From assembly GCA_050263095.1 (NCBI GenBank), contig JBLNEW010000039.1, forward strand, positions 1 to 15,970: DNA of 15,970 nt, given 5' to 3'. The translations under genes and the position numbers were made by a program. This DNA comes from FEB-35 sp050263095 (GTDB lineage Bacteria; Desulfobacterota; Deferrimicrobia; Deferrimicrobiales; Deferrimicrobiaceae). The notes below the pieces were generated by a model. The model was not told the DNA's origin, ran no database searches, and saw only the letters and a program-made list of their open reading frames with translations. Positions within the stretch are counted from its first letter, which is position 1; every line of letters begins with the position of its first letter. Below, piece after piece: positions 13,324 to 15,970 of the stretch.

Positions 13324-14490
13324 TCACTCCGCCCCCGCCGATTCGATCTGCAGGATGACGTCGTTCATGAACCGCGTTGCGGTGCCGCCGTCGATCAGCC
13401 GGTGGTCGAAGGACAGGCTCAGGTACATCATGTCCCCGGCGACTATTTCCCCCCCCCGCACGACCGGACGCCGGGCGATCTTGTGCACGCCGAGGATCGC
13501 CGCCTCGGGGGCGTTGATCACAGGGTAGCTGAACAGCCCGCCTATCGACCCGACGCTCGTGACGGTGAAGGTTCCCCCGGAGATGTCGGAAAGCGATAGC
13601 TTCCCCGTCCTGGCCTTCTCGGCCAGCCGCTCTATATCACGCGCGAGCTCCACGATCGTCTTGTCGCCCGCATCCCGGATGACCGGGACGACAAGGCCGT
13701 CCTCCGCGTCCACGGCCATCCCGATGTCGTAATGCTTCTTGAGGACGATCTCGCCGCGCTCCTCGTCGAGGGAGGCGTTCATCGCCGGGTGTATGCGCAA
13801 GGCGGTCACGACGGCCTGGACGACGAACGGCAGGATGGTGATTTTTACCCCTTCCCGCTGCCCTATCTCCCGAAGGGAATCGCGCATCGCCAACAGATTC
13901 GAAGCGTCGGCCTCGTCGACAAGCAATGCATGGGGGATGGCGGACTTGGAGAGGACCATCTTCTTCGCAGCCATCCTTCGCTTGCCTATGAACGGAACGC
14001 GCTCATCAGGCGGCCTGGCCGTCCCCGCAGGGGCGGCGGCTGCGCGGACGTCCTCCTCCGTAACTCGTCCGCCGGGACCAGTGCCTGAGACTTTCGAAAG
14101 GTCGATTCCAAGGTCTTTCGCGAGTTTCCGTACGACAGGCGTGGCGAGCGCCTCCGGTCCCGGGGCGCGCCGCAAGGCGTGTTCGCCGATCGGAGGCGGC
14201 TCATCGGTTCGACGGGTGCTTTTATCCGCCTCCGGGGGCGCGTGTACGGCGCCGGCGGCTTCGATGAGGGCTATGACCTCGCCCACCTTGACGGTGCTGC
14301 CGGGATGGGCCACTATTTTCGCCAAAATGCCGTCCACGGGCGAGGGAATCTCGACATTCGCCTTGTCGGTCAGCACCTCCACCAGGAGCTCGTCCTCCCT
14401 GACCGATGCGCCCTCCGGAACGAGCCAGCGGACGATCTCGCCCTCCGCGACCCCTTCCCCGATGTCGGGCAGCCGAAGCTCAAGGGCCAT
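13324..14490 (-). CDS. Dihydrolipoyl acyltransferase E2, first copy (Pdh/Bkd-type)
   Basis: This 388-residue E2 is complete. It has a lipoyl domain (1-78) beginning LELRLPDIGEGVAEGEIVRW with Lys43 in VLTDKANVEIPSPVDG, a short linker, a peripheral-subunit-binding domain (about 115-150, ATPVVRKLAKDLGIDLSKV), and a catalytic domain from about 163 with SFDHRLIDGGTATRFM (His363, Asp367). The LPDIGEG lipoyl type is that of pyruvate and branched-chain complexes of Bacillus and Pseudomonas. The second E2 in the operon has another lipoyl type and a longer linker, so the two are paralogues but not a recent duplication. AGGAGGA lies about eleven bases before ATG 14490. The gene starts 47 bases after the aldehyde dehydrogenase stop, and I see no promoter in that gap. 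Confidence 0.93.
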   Translation of the reverse strand: MALELRLPDIGEGVAEGEIVRWLVPEGASVREDELLVEVLTDKANVEIPSPVDGILAKIVAHPGSTVKVGEVIALIEAAGAVHAPPEADKSTRRTDEPPPIGEHALRRAPGPEALATPVVRKLAKDLGIDLSKVSGTGPGGRVTEEDVRAAAAPAGTARPPDERVPFIGKRRMAAKKMVLSKSAIPHALLVDEADASNLLAMRDSLREIGQREGVKITILPFVVQAVVTALRIHPAMNASLDEERGEIVLKKHYDIGMAVDAEDGLVVPVIRDAGDKTIVELARDIERLAEKARTGKLSLSDISGGTFTVTSVGSIGGLFSYPVINAPEAAILGVHKIARRPVVRGGEIVAGDMMYLSLSFDHRLIDGGTATRFMNDVILQIESAGAE

Positions 14491-14537
14491 TCGGGTCGCT
14501 ATCCTCCTGGAGTGGTCGCCAGCTTTACATCATAGCC

Positions 14538-15965
14538 CTACGGCTTGATCATCACCATCTTGATGTTCGTCATCTCCTCGACGGCGAACCGGACTCCTTC
14601 CCTGCCCAGTCCGCTCATCTTGTTCCCGCCGTACGGCATGTGATCGACGCGGAATATCGAGGTGTCGTTAATCATCACGCCGCCTGCGTTGATCCGCTCG
14701 ACGGCGTAGAGCGCCTTCTTGATGTCGTTCGTGTAGACGCCCGCCTGCAGGCCGTACGGCGAATCATCGACCATCTGCACCGCGTCCTCGAATTTATCGT
14801 ATTCGTAGAGGGAGACCAGCGGGGCGAACGCCTCCTGGCACATGACCTTCATCTCCGTTCTGACGTTGGCCAATACGGTCGGGTAAAGGACCCTTCCGTC
14901 GCGCTTTCCGCCGATGAGAACCCTGGCGCCCTCGGCGACCGCCTCCCGTATCCACGCTTCCGCGCGTTTCGCCTCGCCCTCGTCGATCATCGGGCCGACG
15001 TCGCAGTCCTTCTCCAGCGGATTGGAAACCTTTACCCTGGCCGTGGCCTCGACGAACCGCCGGGTAAACTCCCCTGCGATCTTCCTGTGCAGGTAAAGCC
15101 TCTGCAGGGAAATGCACACCTGGCCCGAGTTGGCGAAGGCGCTTACGACGCAACGCGGCACGGCCGCATCGAGATCCGCGTCGGGCTCGATAATCGTGCC
15201 GGAGTTGTTGCCGAGCTCCATCGTGACTTTCTTGAGGCCGGCCTTGCGTATGATCGCTTCCCCCACCGGAGGGCTTCCGGTAAAGGAGATCTTGGCGACG
15301 CGCGGATCGGTGGTGATCCAGTCCCCGACGGTTCCGCCGGACCCGACTACGACATTGAAAACCCCGGAGGGCACCCCCGCCTCCTCGAGGATTTCCGCAA
15401 GGCGGATCGCGGTCAGAGGGGTTGTGGAGGCCGGTTTGAGGACCAGGGCGTTCCCCGCGGCCAGCGCGGGCCCCACCTTGTGGGCGACCAGGTTCAAGGG
15501 GAAGTTGAACGGCGTGATGGCCGCCACGACTCCGACCGGGCTGCGAAGGTAGAATCCCATCCTCCCTTCGCCCGCGGTGCTGGCATCCATCGGCACGGTC
15601 TCTCCGTGGATCCGTTTTGCCTCCTCGGCGGAGAACTGGAAGGTTTCGACCGCGCGCGCGACCTCGCCCATCGAGTATTTCCACGCCTTGCCGGCCTCGC
15701 GGCAGATGATCGCCGCGATTTCCTCCTGGTGCTTCGCAAGCAGGCCGCTGGCCTTGGAGAGTATCTGGAAACGGCGATGCGCCGGCGTCCGCGACCACCC
15801 GGGAAACGCTTCACGGGCGGCGCCGATGGCTCTTTCGACCGTCTCCCGGGACGCCACCGGCACGACGCCGATCGTCTCGCCGGTGTACTTGTCGATAACC
15901 GGCATGGTCTCCCTTTCGTCCGTCCATATCCCGCCGATGTAAAGCCGATACGGCTTTTCCGCCAC
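14538..15965 (-). CDS. NAD(P)-dependent aldehyde dehydrogenase (ALDH superfamily)
   Basis: This enzyme oxidises an aldehyde to its acid. The 475 residues from GTG 15965 match normal ALDH length, so the gene is probably complete, although the frame stays open to the window edge and the ribosome-binding site lies outside. Active-site residues are present: Asn154 in TPFNFPLN, Lys177 in LVLKPAS, general base Glu250 in MELGNNSG and nucleophile Cys284 in NSGQVCIS. The motif reads ELGNNSG rather than the common ELGGNSP. The C-terminal PYGGNKMSGLGREG segment is standard. The CoA-acylating methylmalonate-semialdehyde type seems unlikely from these motifs. Placed at the head of the operon, it could feed a carbon skeleton into the dehydrogenase complex. 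Substrate unknown. Confidence 0.93.
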   Translation of the reverse strand: MAEKPYRLYIGGIWTDERETMPVIDKYTGETIGVVPVASRETVERAIGAAREAFPGWSRTPAHRRFQILSKASGLLAKHQEEIAAIICREAGKAWKYSMGEVARAVETFQFSAEEAKRIHGETVPMDASTAGEGRMGFYLRSPVGVVAAITPFNFPLNLVAHKVGPALAAGNALVLKPASTTPLTAIRLAEILEEAGVPSGVFNVVVGSGGTVGDWITTDPRVAKISFTGSPPVGEAIIRKAGLKKVTMELGNNSGTIIEPDADLDAAVPRCVVSAFANSGQVCISLQRLYLHRKIAGEFTRRFVEATARVKVSNPLEKDCDVGPMIDEGEAKRAEAWIREAVAEGARVLIGGKRDGRVLYPTVLANVRTEMKVMCQEAFAPLVSLYEYDKFEDAVQMVDDSPYGLQAGVYTNDIKKALYAVERINAGGVMINDTSIFRVDHMPYGGNKMSGLGREGVRFAVEEMTNIKMVMIKP

Positions 15966-15970
15966 ATGTT

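Noticed and set aside
15965..15967. ATG at 15967 as the aldehyde dehydrogenase start
   Set aside because: It is in another frame from the ALDH protein. GTG 15965 fits, unless the true start lies outside the window.

Overview
The window reads as a piece of chromosome from a GC-rich anaerobic bacterium. A metal-reducing or subsurface lineage near Desulfobacterota (Geobacter-like) is the best guess. This rests on a NapC/NirT-type multiheme cytochrome with 13 haem-binding sites, an MtrA-domain protein with cysteine clusters, and a compact operon for a 2-oxo acid dehydrogenase complex. Taxonomy is an inference; no search was run.

Left part (1-3480, minus strand). A YcaC-like isochorismatase-family hydrolase runs off the left edge and looks less GC-rich than its neighbours. 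A 441-bp gene-free stretch follows, holding a tRNA-derived GC-rich repeat. Next is a tightly overlapping four-gene cassette, transcribed right to left: an ArsR-family repressor (TTG start), a small exported probable OB-fold protein, a four-helix membrane protein with a GCCGSP motif, and a cysteine-rich MtrA-domain/DUF4346 protein. The start/stop overlaps (TAATG, ATGA, and a 14-bp overlap) argue for one coupled transcript. This is the best candidate for an undescribed system: a possible ArsR-controlled, membrane-associated corrinoid methyl-transfer or metal-handling module.

Middle (3480-5880). tRNA-Leu(GAG) lies on the minus strand with a good -35/-10 promoter and a strong intrinsic terminator. 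Between the tRNA and its terminator sits a 129-bp palindromic element, bounded by inverted copies of the tRNA T-arm and ending in a second copy of the tRNA 3' end. Divergent from the tRNA is the multiheme cytochrome, probably an ImcH-like quinol-oxidising inner-membrane protein.

Right part (5902-15965, minus strand). Nine genes probably form one operon: aldehyde dehydrogenase, acyltransferase E2 (copy 1), dihydrolipoyl dehydrogenase E3, E1 alpha, E1 beta, acyltransferase E2 (copy 2), lipB, lipA and DNA polymerase IV (dinB). The complex is encoded with both enzymes of its own lipoylation pathway, and it carries two complete but unlike E2 subunits. The substrate of the complex cannot be fixed from sequence alone; pyruvate, a branched-chain 2-oxo acid and acetoin are all possible. 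dinB has no convincing ATG start and may begin at CTG.
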